Shown here: positions 1 through 11,200 of the stretch, one piece after another
Numbering within the stretch: the stretch's first letter is position 1
Layout: every line of letters begins with the position of its first letter
Source of the DNA: Deroplatys truncata
Taxonomy: Eukaryota; Arthropoda; Insecta; Mantodea; Mantidae
DNA: 64,000 nucleotides
Assembly (NCBI GenBank): GCA_030765065.1
Contig: CM060988.1
Span: forward strand, 174,509,065 to 174,573,064
Direction: 5' to 3'
The notes under the pieces: generated by a model
Databases searched by the model: none
The model's input: only the letters and a program-made list of their open reading frames with translations
What the model was told of the DNA's origin: nothing
Made by a program: the position numbers and the translations under genes

Positions 1-24
1 CCCGAATGCGAAAAACTACTATGC

Positions 25-183
25 ACTATGGAATTAATTGTTCTTCCACACAAGCCGTGTGTTGGATAGCGTTGGAAAGGTAGAATCAGGCGACTGAAAT
101 ATTCAATAACGTAGCCGGGATTTCAACCACGGATCTCCCGGTCTCTGTCCGGTTGCTGTAACCACTGAGCTACCATGGCAACA
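25..183 (-). mobile_element. tRNA-derived SINE (family F)
   Basis: Read on the minus strand, the head at 182 has a tRNA-like A box (GTAGCTCAGTGGTTACAG) and, about 50 nt on, a B box of the form GTGGTTGAAATCCCGGCT. A body follows (TTCAGTCGCCTGATTCTACC) and then a tail ending near AATTAATT. Related sequence recurs at 36481-36720 and 43855-44010, which supports a repeat family rather than a real tRNA gene. The tail may run to the window edge. Confidence 0.7.
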
Positions 184-351
184 TGCTGGTGCGACACTAA
201 ATTCTCCAGCTGATTCGCCTTCCATTAATTGACCTAATAGTAGTCGAATTTATAAAGCCCGGGACTTAAAGTACTTACACCATTGTAAGTCGACATTGAG
301 GTATATCATCTCAATATAATTTGAGATCTTCTTGCGCCTTATTGGGAAAAA

Positions 352-1198
352 TCTGATGTGTTACACTCACATGAGTTTCTCTACTCTTGTACAAACTATT
401 TTTACAAACGCTTATTCTCCATATGCTTCATGTTAATCGAGATGTTAATCTTATTGCTAATTCTCTTGTAGCTACAAGGGGAATATTGTAGGTTTTAAGC
501 GATAGTCATATATTTTAAGAGCTGGTTGCTATGTGGGGTATTCCATTCCCTTTGCATTTCCAGGTCCAAAAAAATGAATAAGGAATTTCTATTTGAGAAG
601 AAGTATAAATATTGGAAAATTTAAGGGAATTACAAGCAATATCTCGAAAATGGTTCACTCAACAACAAAAATGTATATGACATAAATTGTGTATTTTAAC
701 GCGATGTACATTTTTTGTGTAGTAAAATTTTCTCTATCTCTTATGGTTTACCAGTTATGCAAAAGTCATTCACAATGAAGAACACTTTTGGAGACATTCC
801 CAGAAAATTCAAGATATACGTTTTATTTGTCATAAAAATATCTTAAACATATGATATTTTAATCAAAATCGTTAGAGCCGTTTATGAGAAAATTAAAATT
901 TTCGAAAAATCTTCCATATAAAGGGTATCCTGGGGTGGGAGGATTTTCTTGAAAACCTTCGTGTCGCATCTCTGGAAGATACTGAACCTAAATATCAAGT
1001 TTGGTGTTTATCCAACTGTTCGTTTCTGAGTTATGCTGTTCACAGGCACACAAACAGACACACACACGGACATGTTTTCAAAAATGCTTTCTTTGGATTC
1101 AAGGGGTCTCATAAGATATATTTCCGGTGAAATCTCGGTATCAAATTTTTGGGTGGAATACAATACTTCCCCTGCTTACTATACGTAGTAGAGAAAGT
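352..1198 (-). mobile_element. Alpha repeat, full length
   Basis: This copy runs from TCTGATGTGTTACACTCACA at the left (tail) to GTAGTAGAGAAAGT at the right (head). Both termini, the ACTTTCTCTAC inverted repeat and a short internal CA tract near 1055 are visible. The left flank is non-repetitive. The right flank is a second, oppositely oriented copy. It has no coding capacity beyond short incidental frames. Confidence 0.85.
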
Positions 1199-1668
1199 AA
1201 AAACACTTTTAGAAAAAGGTCCTTGTGTGTGTCTGTGAACAGCATAACTCAAATACGAAAAATCGGATAAATAACAAACGTGGTATTTAGGTTCACTATC
1301 TTTCAAGGATGCGACACGAAGATTTTCAAGAAAAACCCCCTCCCCAGACTAGCCGTTACATGGAATATTTCTCGAAAATTTTTATTTTCTCAAAAATGGC
1401 GCTAACAATTTTGCTTAAGATATTTTCATGGCAAATTATGTATACGAAGAATTTTCTGGGTTCCGAAAAGTCCTCTCCATTCTGAATGTCTTTTTCATAA
1501 CTGGTATACCGTACTTTTTGTGTAGAAAAATGTTGTCTATCTATTACGGTTTACAGTTATGCGAAAGTCATTCAAAAAGAAGAGGACTTTTGGGAACATT
1601 CCCTGAAAATTCAAGGTACGCATTTTATTTGTCATGAAAATATCTTAGACATAGATATTTAAAAATTT
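1199..1668. mobile_element. Alpha fragments fused head-to-head as a fold-back
   Basis: From 1199 to about 1511 the sequence follows an alpha copy in + orientation, entered at the A-run before the CATTTTTAGAAAAAGG segment. From about 1512 to 1668 it follows the same internal region in - orientation. The pieces around the CATAACTGGTAAACCGTA motif are inverted copies of each other about 35 bp apart, so the stretch can fold into a hairpin. Confidence 0.65.
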
Positions 1669-2566
1669 TTGATGTGTTACACTTACATGACTTTCACTAC
1701 TCTTCTACAAACTATTTTTACAAACGCTTATTCTCCATCTACTTCATGTTAATGGAGATAAACATTTGCAGAGTCTATCTTATTGCTAATTTTCTTGTAG
1801 ATGTAAGGGGAATATATATTTACAAGGGCAATATAGAAAAACAGTAGCCTTTAAGCACATACATATGTCTTAATAGCTGGTTGCTAGGTGCAACACCATT
1901 CCCTTTGCCACAGATTAATACTCTTTGCATATCCAAGACAAAAAAATGAATACCGAATTCCCATTTGAGCAAATAAGTATTGACAAATTTAGGGAATAAC
2001 AAGCAATATCTCGAAAATGGTTCACTCAACAACAAAAATGTATATGACATAAATTGTGTATTTTAACGCGATCTACATTTTTTGTGTACTAAAATTTGTC
2101 TATCTCTTATGGTTTACCAGTAATGCAAAAGTCCTTCACAATGAAGAATACTTTTGTAGACATTCCCAGAAAATTCAAATTATACATTTTATTTGTCATG
2201 AAAATATCTTAAACATATGATATTTTAATCAAAATCATTAGAGCCATTTTTTAAAAAATTAAAATTTTCGAAAAATGTTCCATGTAAAGGGTAATCTGGG
2301 GTGGGTGGATTTTCTTGAAAACCTTCGTGTCGCATCTCTGGAAGGTACTGAACCTAAATACCAAGTTTGGTGTTTATCCGACTGTTCGTTTCTGAGTTAT
2401 GCTGTTCACAAACACACACACACATACACACACACGGACATGTTTCCAAAAAGGTTTTTTTTTGGATTCATGGGGTCTCAAAACATATATTTCCGGTGAA
2501 ATCTCGGTATCGAGTTTTTGTTGGAATACAATACTTCCCCAACTTACTATACGTAGTAAAGAAAGT
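1669..2566 (-). mobile_element. Alpha repeat, full length (variant subfamily)
   Basis: The tail is TTTGATGTGTTACACTTACA and the head end is TACGTAGTAAAGAAAGT. It carries the variant central segment shared with the copies at 23602-23830, 35580-35880 and 47500-47800, including CACAGATTAATACTCTTTGC. It contains a CA-rich tract at 2411-2436. Confidence 0.85.
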
Positions 2567-2570
2567 AAAC

Positions 2571-2886
2571 ATTGTTACAGCCATTTTTGAGAAAATAAAA
2601 ATTTTTGAAAAATATTCCATGTAAAGGGTAATCTGGGATGGGGGATTTTCTTGAAAATATTGTGTCGCATCTTCGAAAGATACTAAACTAAAATATCAAG
2701 TTTGGTCTTTATCCACTTTTCGTCTTTGAGTTATGCTGTTCGGATAGACATACACGGACATGTTTCCAAAATTGCTTTATTTCGATTCAGGGCACCTTAA
2801 AACACGTATTTTCGGTGAAATCTCGGTATCGAATTTTTGGGTGAAATGCAATACTTCCCCTACTTACTATACGTGGTAGAGAAATT
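2571..2886 (-). mobile_element. Alpha repeat, head-proximal fragment
   Basis: It begins abruptly inside the element at the GTTACAGCCATTTTTGAGAA segment and runs to a recognisable head end (ACTATACGTGGTAGAGAAAT). It abuts the preceding copy with almost no spacer. Confidence 0.75.
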
Positions 2887-2894
2887 AAAACATG

Positions 2895-3392
2895 TTTGAC
2901 AATTCAAATCCACAATAAAGAATATTTTGGAATTGTCCAACAGCACTAAAATTTGTTTAAAATAAATTAAACATTAAAAACAACATTTTTTTCTAGCACG
3001 TATTTGTCTAGTTGTTATAGTTTATCAGATATACTACAGTGATTCAGAATAAATAAGACTTGAGAGGCAATTCGTAGAAAATTCAAGATATACGATTTGA
3101 TTAATCATGTATATATCTAAACATACGTATTTTAATAAAAATCGTTATAGTCGTTTTTGAGAAAATCAAAGATAACGGAAAATCTTTCAAGGAAGATACC
3201 TAATTTTAATACAATTTTGGTATTTTCGTTTTTGAGGTATGTGATTTACAGACATATACGCACACATGGAACTTATTCTAAGTTTTTTTTATTCAGGGTG
3301 CTTAGCGTGTATTTCCGTGAAATCTCAGTGTTGAATTGTTTTGTGGAATGTGACAGTTCTTCTACCTACTATAGGTAAGCAGTGGGGAAAGT
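2895..3392 (-). mobile_element. Old diverged alpha/beta copy
   Basis: Landmarks of the family survive in the right order (TTTTAATAAAAATCGTTATA, GAGAAAATCAAAG, TTTCCGTGAAATCTCAGTGT, CTACTATAGG) but with many substitutions and small gaps. It ends at GGGGAAAGT and is clearly older than its neighbours. Confidence 0.6.
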
Positions 3393-4480
3393 AAAAATTA
3401 TAAATGTACTACAGTATTTGCAGGAGATTTATTTTGATTTAAAATAATACAGTGGATATAAATTCATTATGGTCTAACAAAAACGCAAGAATATATATAA
3501 GTGAAATGTTGTATATAAATTACTTTAACAAGTAATAATACGAACGGAAAAACTTAACTCTCTGGTTTAATATTTCTAAAAACTAGCTTTAGTAATTCTG
3601 TACCCAGTCTAAAATAGGGATGGGCAGAAACTAACGTAATTGCTGCGCACACTGTAATAGAGACAGGCAGTAACTGCTTACGCCGATTACAAAAGTAACT
3701 AGTTATCTACCTAATAACGGTTATCTTCCAAAGTGACAAGACATTAACTAGTTATTCCGTTAACGTCACTAAAGTAACGGAGACGGTTACCGCGTCTGGG
3801 TGAGCATTCACTGCAGGTTACCTCACCTAGCTACCTCAACTCGTTACGCAGTATCAATCTCCTGCCAAGAGGTCATGAACGGCATTGTATATTTATTATA
3901 TCTGCCATCTGGCGAGTAAAATGCTTACTAATTATCAGCTTTGCTACATATAACCAGCTGAGGTTGTCTGAATCTTTGGGGATGTTAGACAATAATGTAT
4001 GTTTGCGTCTAATGTTTCTCTTTACTAGAAGCGTTGCCTTTCAAAATAGCATTACCATATTTTATATAATGTCCTGAAAATATTTAAATTATTATTCCTT
4101 AATTTCAGCCATGTTTATGTTGGCAATAGTGATGCATTTTCCTTTACTATATCTGCGTCACGTGTTATTTATATTTAGGTTCCCATATAGCTCAGTTAAC
4201 GTGTGCATACTGTCTATATGAGCAAATGTAGAAGCAAGTACGAGTGCATTTTGTGATTATAAACCAGCGTAATAAACAAAGTGTTAACACAGCTAGAGAA
4301 ACTCCTTTTTTGATTGCATCAAATAACAAAGTAGGTAAGTCTGTATCGACATCGTTTACAATGGAACATAGTTACATATAATCGTTACTGGTAATGATTA
4401 GTGTAACTTATTTGAAAACATGAAAACCAAGGCAACAAATAATTTAATGTTACATATAACCGCTAACAGTCATAACTGTT
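3393..4480. other. Non-genic stretch, possible decayed hAT-like remnant
   Basis: No convincing gene is seen. Around 3616-3830 the sequence starts AGGGATGGGCAGAAACTAAC and then holds many GTTAC/GTAAC motifs in both orientations (for example AGTAACTAGTTATC and CGGAGACGGTTACCGCG). Similar GTTACTGGTAATG motifs recur near 4383-4410. Such GTAAC-rich ends beginning AGGGATGGGC occur in some hAT-type non-autonomous elements. I see no clean terminal repeats or target duplication, so this is only a suggestion. Confidence 0.3.
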
Positions 4481-4489
4481 ATCTGACAA

Positions 4490-4852
4490 TAACAAGTTCG
4501 GAGAACTTAGACCCCCCAGGACATACAAGCCAATGCCTGAGGTCACACACATGTCGGGGATCATACAGACTAATTGGATTGAATATAACAACCAGGATGG
4601 GTGATCAGTCCGTAGCCTGGTGTGAGAACGAGGGAGGAAAGGATATGAAACGACGGTGAAATGGATGAAAGAAACGCTGATGATGGTACAGTTGGTGGAA
4701 TGATTGACGAAGGAAACTGGGGAACCCGAGAAAACCCGCGCAGAAGCAGTTTTGTGTAACGCATATCCCAAATACGGTTCCTGGGATCGAACCCGGTTCC
4801 TTGGGCCGCCTTGGTGAGAACCAAACGGCCTAACCACTCGGCCTTGGCGCCG

Positions 4853-4854
<2 letters not shown>
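4490..4854 (-). mobile_element. tRNA-derived SINE (family A)
   Basis: On the minus strand the head near 4854 reads GGCGCCAAGGCCGAGTGGTT, a Leu/Ser-type A box. The B box GGGTTCGATCCC follows about 45 nt later. The body includes ACTGATCACCCATCCTGG, which also occurs in the SINE and 76-bp satellite at the right end of the window. A GT microsatellite lies just outside the head. Confidence 0.7.
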
Positions 4855-4890
<36 letters not shown>

Positions 4891-4895
4891 CGTGC
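4855..4895. repeat. (TG)n microsatellite
   Basis: An uninterrupted TG run of about 32 nt becomes TGCG-rich at its right edge, directly adjoining the SINE head. Confidence 0.9.
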
Positions 4896-4971
4896 TAAAT
4901 TCCTATGGCTTTCTCTTCCCTCTATCGCTTATTAGCGTCTATATTAACTATCCTTACGAATGTGCATTTTT

Positions 4972-5843
4972 ACTTTCTCTACTACGTATAGTAAGTAGGG
5001 GAAGTATTGTATTCCACCCAAAAGTTGATACCGAGATTTCACCGGAAATATATGTTTTGAGGTGCACTGAATGCATATAAAGCATTTTTGGAACCATGTC
5101 CGTTCGTGTGTCTGTCTGTGTGTCTGTGAACAGCATAACAGAAACGAACAGTCGGATTAACACCAAACTTGGTATTTCGGTTCACTATCTTTCAAAGATA
5201 CGATACGAAGATTTTCAAGAAAATCCCAGCGCCCCAGACTACCCTTTACGTGGGACATTTTTCGAAAAATTTTATTTTCTCGAAAATGGCTAAAACGATA
5301 TTGATTAAAATATCACATATTTAAGATATTTTTATGGCAAATGAAATGTATATCGTGAAGTTTCTGGGAATGTTCCCAAAAGTCCTCTGAATTCTGTATG
5401 CCTGTTGCATAACTGGAAAACCGTAAGAGAGAGACAAAATTTTACTACACAAAAAATATAGATCTCGTTACAACACACAATTTATGTCATATACATTTTT
5501 TTTTTTTGCGCCGAGTGAACCATTTCCGATATATTGCTTTTTATTTGTTTCACTTTTTCCATATGTATACTTTTCCTCATATGGGAATTCGTTATTCGTT
5601 TGTTTGTTTTTCCGTGTCCTGGACATACAAAGAGAATGGAATGCTCCACATAGCAACCAACTCTTAAAATATTTGACTATCGCTTAAAGCTTACCATATT
5701 CCCCTTGCTTCTACAAGAAAATTAGCAATAAGATAGTTTCTGCAAATGTTTATCTCGATTAACATGAAGTAGATGGAGAATAAGCGTTTGTAAAGATAGT
5801 TTGTAGAAGAGTAGAGAAACTCATGTGAGTGCAATACATCAGA
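4972..5843 (+). mobile_element. Alpha repeat, full length
   Basis: It runs from ACTTTCTCTACTACGTATAG to a tail ending CAATACATCAGA. The microsatellite slot holds a short TGTCTGTCTGTGTG tract (about 5108). The left flank resembles the start of a beta copy (CCCTCTATCGCTTATTAGCG). Confidence 0.85.
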
Positions 5844-5849
5844 TTTTCT

Positions 5850-6506
5850 ATTTAGTTTTAATCGAGATAGACATTTGTAGAAATAGCTTTTACACGTTTC
5901 GTAATGCATACAAGAGGAACAGAGACGATCATATGTTTAAGAGCTAAACGCTATACGCTGCTAGCCATAAATTCCAAACTGTTTCCATGCAATCGCGAAA
6001 AACAACTGAATGTTGCCAGGAACTTAAAAGAATGACCGGTATTGGACAAATCGAACCATTAATAACGAATATCTTTGAAATGACATGGTATAAAAGAGTT
6101 GTTTGAAATAAACTGCGTGTTTTAAAGTAATATACATTTTTTGTGTACTGGTTTTCGTCTATCGTTTAATGTTTACCAGCTATGTAAGACCTCTTCCGGA
6201 TGAAGAGGTCTTCACAGGTTATTTTCAGAAAATTCAAGATATGCATTTAATTTCTCATGTAAATATGTTTAATATATGGTACTTTAATCAAAATCGTTAG
6301 AGCCATTTCTGATTAAAAAAAAACCTTTAAAAATGTTCCAGGTAAAGGGTAGTTGGGGTGGGGGATTTTCCTGAAACTTGGTATTTATCCGATTTTTCGT
6401 GTTTAAGTTATGCTGCTCGTAGACACAGCCGGGCCTTTTTCTACACATGCATTTTTTATTCAGAGGCCCTCAAAACGTATTTCAGGTGAAATCTCAATAC
6501 CCAATT
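5850..6506 (-). mobile_element. Beta repeat, first part of a copy split by an alpha insertion
   Basis: This beta copy has the diagnostic segments ATCGAGATAGACATTTGTAG, TGTTTCCATGCAATCGCG and GGTGAAATCTCAATACCC. It is interrupted at 6506 by an alpha element and resumes at 7344 in phase, with the missing GGATGGAATGCGATA...GGTGGAGATAG end. This is one of three clean nested insertions. Confidence 0.7.
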
Positions 6507-7343
6507 ACTTTCTCTAATACGTATAGTAAGTAGGGGAAGTATTGTATTCCAACCAAAAATTCGATACCGAGATTTCACCGGAAATATATTTTTTGAGGCC
6601 CCCCGAATACCAAAAAAAGCAGTTTTGGAAACATGTCTGTGTGTGTGTCCGTGAACAGCATAACTCAGAAACGAACAGTCGGATAAACACCAAACTGGGT
6701 ATTTAGGTTCAGTATCTTCCAGAGATGAGACACGAAGGTTTTTAAGGAAATCCCCCCACCCCAGATTAACCTTTACATGGAACATTTTTCGAAAAGTTTA
6801 ATTTTCTCAAAAATGGCTCTAACGATTTTGATTAAAATATCATATGTTTAAGATATTTTCATGACGAATGAAATGCATATCTCGAATTTTCTGGGAATAA
6901 CTCCAAAAGTATTCTTCATTGTGAACGACTTTTGCATAACTGGTAAACCATAAGAGATAGACAAACGTTTACTACACAAACAATGCAGATCGCGTTAAAG
7001 TACACAAATTATGGCATGTACGGTTTTTTTTTGTTGTTGATTGAACCATTTTCGAGATATTACTTGTTATTCGCTTAAATGTTGCAATACCTGTTCTCAA
7101 ATGGGAATTCGTTATTCATTTTTTTTAAGTCCTGGACATACAAAGAGAATGGAATGCTCCACATAGCAACCAGCTCTTAAAACATTTGACTATCGCTTAA
7201 AGCCTAAAAATTCCCCCTGCACCTACAAGAAAGTTAGCAATAAGATTAAGATCTCGATTAACATGAAGCATATGGAGAATAAGCTATTGTAAAAAATAGT
7301 TTGTACAAGAGTAGAGAAAGTAATGTGAGTGTAACACATCAGA
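6507..7343 (+). mobile_element. Alpha repeat nested in a beta copy
   Basis: It starts at ACTTTCTCTAATACGTATAG and ends GTAACACATCAGA. The host beta copy continues on both sides: CAATACCCAATT at the left, ATTTTTTTGGATGG at the right. The integration point therefore lies inside the run of T of the host motif, and no target duplication is seen outside the T run. Confidence 0.85.
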
Positions 7344-7400
7344 ATTTTTTTGGATGGAATGCGATATCTTCTCTACCTATTATGCACATGGTGGAGATAG
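7344..7400 (-). mobile_element. Beta repeat, second part (head end) of the split copy
   Basis: This is the continuation of the 5850-6506 copy. The order of motifs (TTTTTTGGATGGAATGC, then TTCTCTACCTATTATG, then GGTGGAGATAG) matches the head end of other beta copies. Confidence 0.65.
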
Positions 7401-8289
7401 CAAAATCTTCAAATTAAGACCACATTTGAGGATTTATTTGATTTCTACAGACCTTTTGTGCCCTTGAAGGGAAGCCAGGCTTGCATAAAGCTTTTCTCAT
7501 TTCCTCACTCATGTAAGGTTTCGCCAGCTGAATTCTTTATTTCTTCAAAGTCTTTCTATTTCGCTTTCTATGGCGGATGTTTGACCTTAAAAAGAAACAT
7601 CCCGTGATGCCATCTTGATGTAGGACATCCGAAGGGACCAGTGAGAATGAGGCTTTCTTTTAATGGGGAAATCAACATTATTTTCCATATGTGACTAAGT
7701 TCTGGGACATACTTTTTCACCATCCACCATCGTATTCATACGAGCAAATAGAAAAATCTTAAGGACTACAATCGCACAACTTTTTCTATCCGTTGTAAAT
7801 TCAAATACACTATATTTAAAAAGCGTAATCGGGCCCTATGTATTTCAAATGGGGATTCCTGGGACCCTTGGTTACGGCGACATAAAAACAACCTTTAGGT
7901 ATGTTTTGAAAATGTTTGTTTCCTAGATTGTCCAGAATACTCCAAAATCGTAAATTATTCGCATTTAAGGCAAACGTTAAAACTTATTTATCCATAGCCG
8001 AATGTTTCCGAAACACCTGAAACGTCTGTTACCCAGAAGTAAAATACAGTGCAATCAAATATACGCATAATGGTCCGTTAGGCGATTGTGGCGGGGGGGG
8101 GGTGCGTTGATAACTCAGGTGATTTATTCAATTTGTGTTGTCATTATATTTGAAATATACACAATGCATTCCTATGCAGTAGCATAGGTCCTATTCAAAC
8201 GTGCCTTCTCTGGTATAATGGTTAAGATAGGCGATTGTCAAGCAGGGGGCAATTTATGGACCTATTTGAATTCTTGTCAAAGTTATGCC
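7401..8289. other. Low-copy intergenic sequence
   Basis: No gene is recognised. A run of ten G lies at about 8094-8103. Near 8212 the sequence GGTATAATGGTTAAGATAGG resembles a tRNA or SINE A box, but no matching B box or fold follows. The rest is AT-rich sequence without repeats seen elsewhere in the window. Confidence 0.4.
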
Positions 8290-11200
8290 TAAGCACATAT
8301 CTACACACACACTTATCTAGCCACCTACCTACTCACTCATTCAATAACCGACACACCTACCCAGTCATCTAACAAACTACTAACCCAAACGCATAACAAT
8401 CTATCTACACACCACACTCCTAACCACCTACCTACTCTCCCATCTAACTACCTAACTACACACCTCCTCATCTAATCACCTGCTTAACCCAACACTCATC
8501 TAAACACCTATCTCCCCACCCACGCATCTAAGCACCTTCCTACCCACCCACACAACTAACCACCTACCCGCTCACTCAACTAACCACCTACACACTCACT
8601 CAACTAACCACCTACCCACTCACACAACTAACCACCTACACACTCACTCAACTAACCACCTACCCACTCGCACAACTAACCACCTACCCACTCACACAAC
8701 TAACCACCTACCCACTTACTCAACTAACCACCTACACACTCACTCAACTAACCACCTACACACTCACTCAACTAACCACCTACCCACTCACACAACTAAC
8801 CACCTAACCACTCACTCAACTAACCACCTACACACTCACTCAACTAACCACCTACACACTCACTCAACTAACCACCTACACACTCACTCAACTAACCACC
8901 TACATACCCACCCACTCATCCAAGCACATTCCTACCCACCCACTCATCTAACCACCTACCCACTCACTCAACTAACCACCTACACACTCACTCAACTAAC
9001 CACCTACCTACTCTCCCACTCATCTAACTACCTAACTACACACCTCCTCATTTAATCACCTACTTAACCCAACACTCATCTAAACACCTATCTCCCCACC
9101 CACGCATCTAACCACCTGACTACCCTCAGTCTCATCTTCCCACCTATCCACCCACTCACTCAAATAACCACCTACATATCCACCCACTCATCTAAGCACA
9201 TTCCTACCCACCCACTCATCTAAGCAACTTCCTACCCACCAACTCATCTAAGAACCTTCCTAACCACCGTCTCAACTAACCACCTTCCTACCCACCCACA
9301 CAAATAACCACCTTCCTACCCACTCAATTAATTAACCACCTTCCTACCCACCCACACAACTAACCACCTACACACTCACTCAACTAACCACCTACATACC
9401 GACCCACTCATCCAAGCACCTTCCTACCCACACACTCAACTAACCACCTACATACCCACCCACTTATCTAAGCACCTTTCTACCCATCGACTCAACTAAA
9501 CACCTACATACCCACCCACTCATCTAAGCACCTTCCTACCCACCCACACAACTAACCACCTCCCTACCCACCCACTTATCTAAGCACCTTTCTACCCATC
9601 GACTCAACTAAACACCTACATACCCACCCACTCATCTAAGCACCTTCCTACCCACCCACTCATCTAAGCACCTTCCTAACCACCGACTCAACTAACCACC
9701 TTCCTACCCACCCACACAAATAACCACCTTCCTACCCACTCAATCAATTAACCACCTACATACCCACCCACTCATCCAAGCAACTTCCTACCCACCCACA
9801 CAACTAACCACCTACATACCCACCCACTCATCCAAGCACTTTCCTACCCACCCACTCAACTAACCACCTACATACCCACCCACTCATCCAAGCACCTTCC
9901 TACCCACCCACTCAACTAATCACCTACATACCCACCCACTCATCCAAGCACCTTCCTACCCACCCACTCAACTAACCACCTACATACCCACCCACTCATC
10001 CAAGCACCTTCCTACCCATCCACTCAACTAAACACCTACATACCCACCCACTCATCCAAGCACCTTCCTACCCATCCACTCAACTAACCACCTACATACC
10101 CACCCACTCATCCAACCACCTTCCCACCCATCCACTCAACTAAACACCTACATACCCACCCACTCATCCAAGCACCTTCCCACCCATCCACTCAACTAAA
10201 CACCTACATACCCACCCACCCATCAAAGCACCTTCCTAACCATCCACTCAACTAACCACCTACATACCCACCCACTCATCCAAGCACCTTCCTACCCATC
10301 CACTCAACTAAACACCTACATACCCACCTACTCATCCAAGCACCTTCCTACCCATCCACTCAACTAAACACCTACATACCCACCCACTCATCCAAGCACC
10401 TTCCTACCCATCCACTCAACTAACCACCTACATACCCACCCACTCATCCAAGCACCTTCCCACCCATCCACTCAACTAAACACCTACATACCCACCCACT
10501 CATCCAAGCACCTTCCTACCCATCCACTCAACTAACCACCTACATACCCACCCACTCATCCAAGCACCTTCCTACCCATCCACTCAACTAAACACCTACA
10601 TACCCACCCACTCATCCAAGCACCTTCCTACCCACCCACACAACTAACCACCGCCCTACCCACCCACTTATCTAAGCACCTTCCTACCCATCGACTCAAC
10701 TAACCACCTACATACCCACCCACTCATCCAAGCACCTTCCTACCCACCCACACAACTAACCACCGCCCTACCCACCCACTTATCTAAGCACCTTCCTACC
10801 CATCCACACAACTAACCACCTACATACCCACCCACTCATCCAAGCACCTTCCCACCCACCCACTCAACTAACCACCTACATACCCACCCACTTATCTAAG
10901 CACCTTCCTGCCCACTCACCCAACTAACCACCTTCATACCCACCCACATATATAAGCACCTACATACCCACCCACTCAACTAACCACCTTCATACCCACC
11001 CACTTATCTAAGCACCTTCATACCCACCCACTCAACTAACCACCTTCATAGCCACCCACTTATCTAAGCACCTACATACCCACCCACTCAACTAACCACC
11101 TTCATACCCACCCACTTATCTAAGCACCTACATACCCACTCACTCAACTAACCACCTTCATAACCACCCACTTATCTAAGCACCTACATACCCACCCACT

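Noticed and set aside
352..1198. Alpha family as an ordinary MITE with symmetric ends
   Set aside because: The inverted repeat is terminal at one end only, and nested copies show no target duplication beyond A/T residues.
4463..4837. 124-residue minus-strand frame
   Set aside because: It lies within a tRNA-derived SINE and has no domain. The overlapping 84-residue frame has the same origin.
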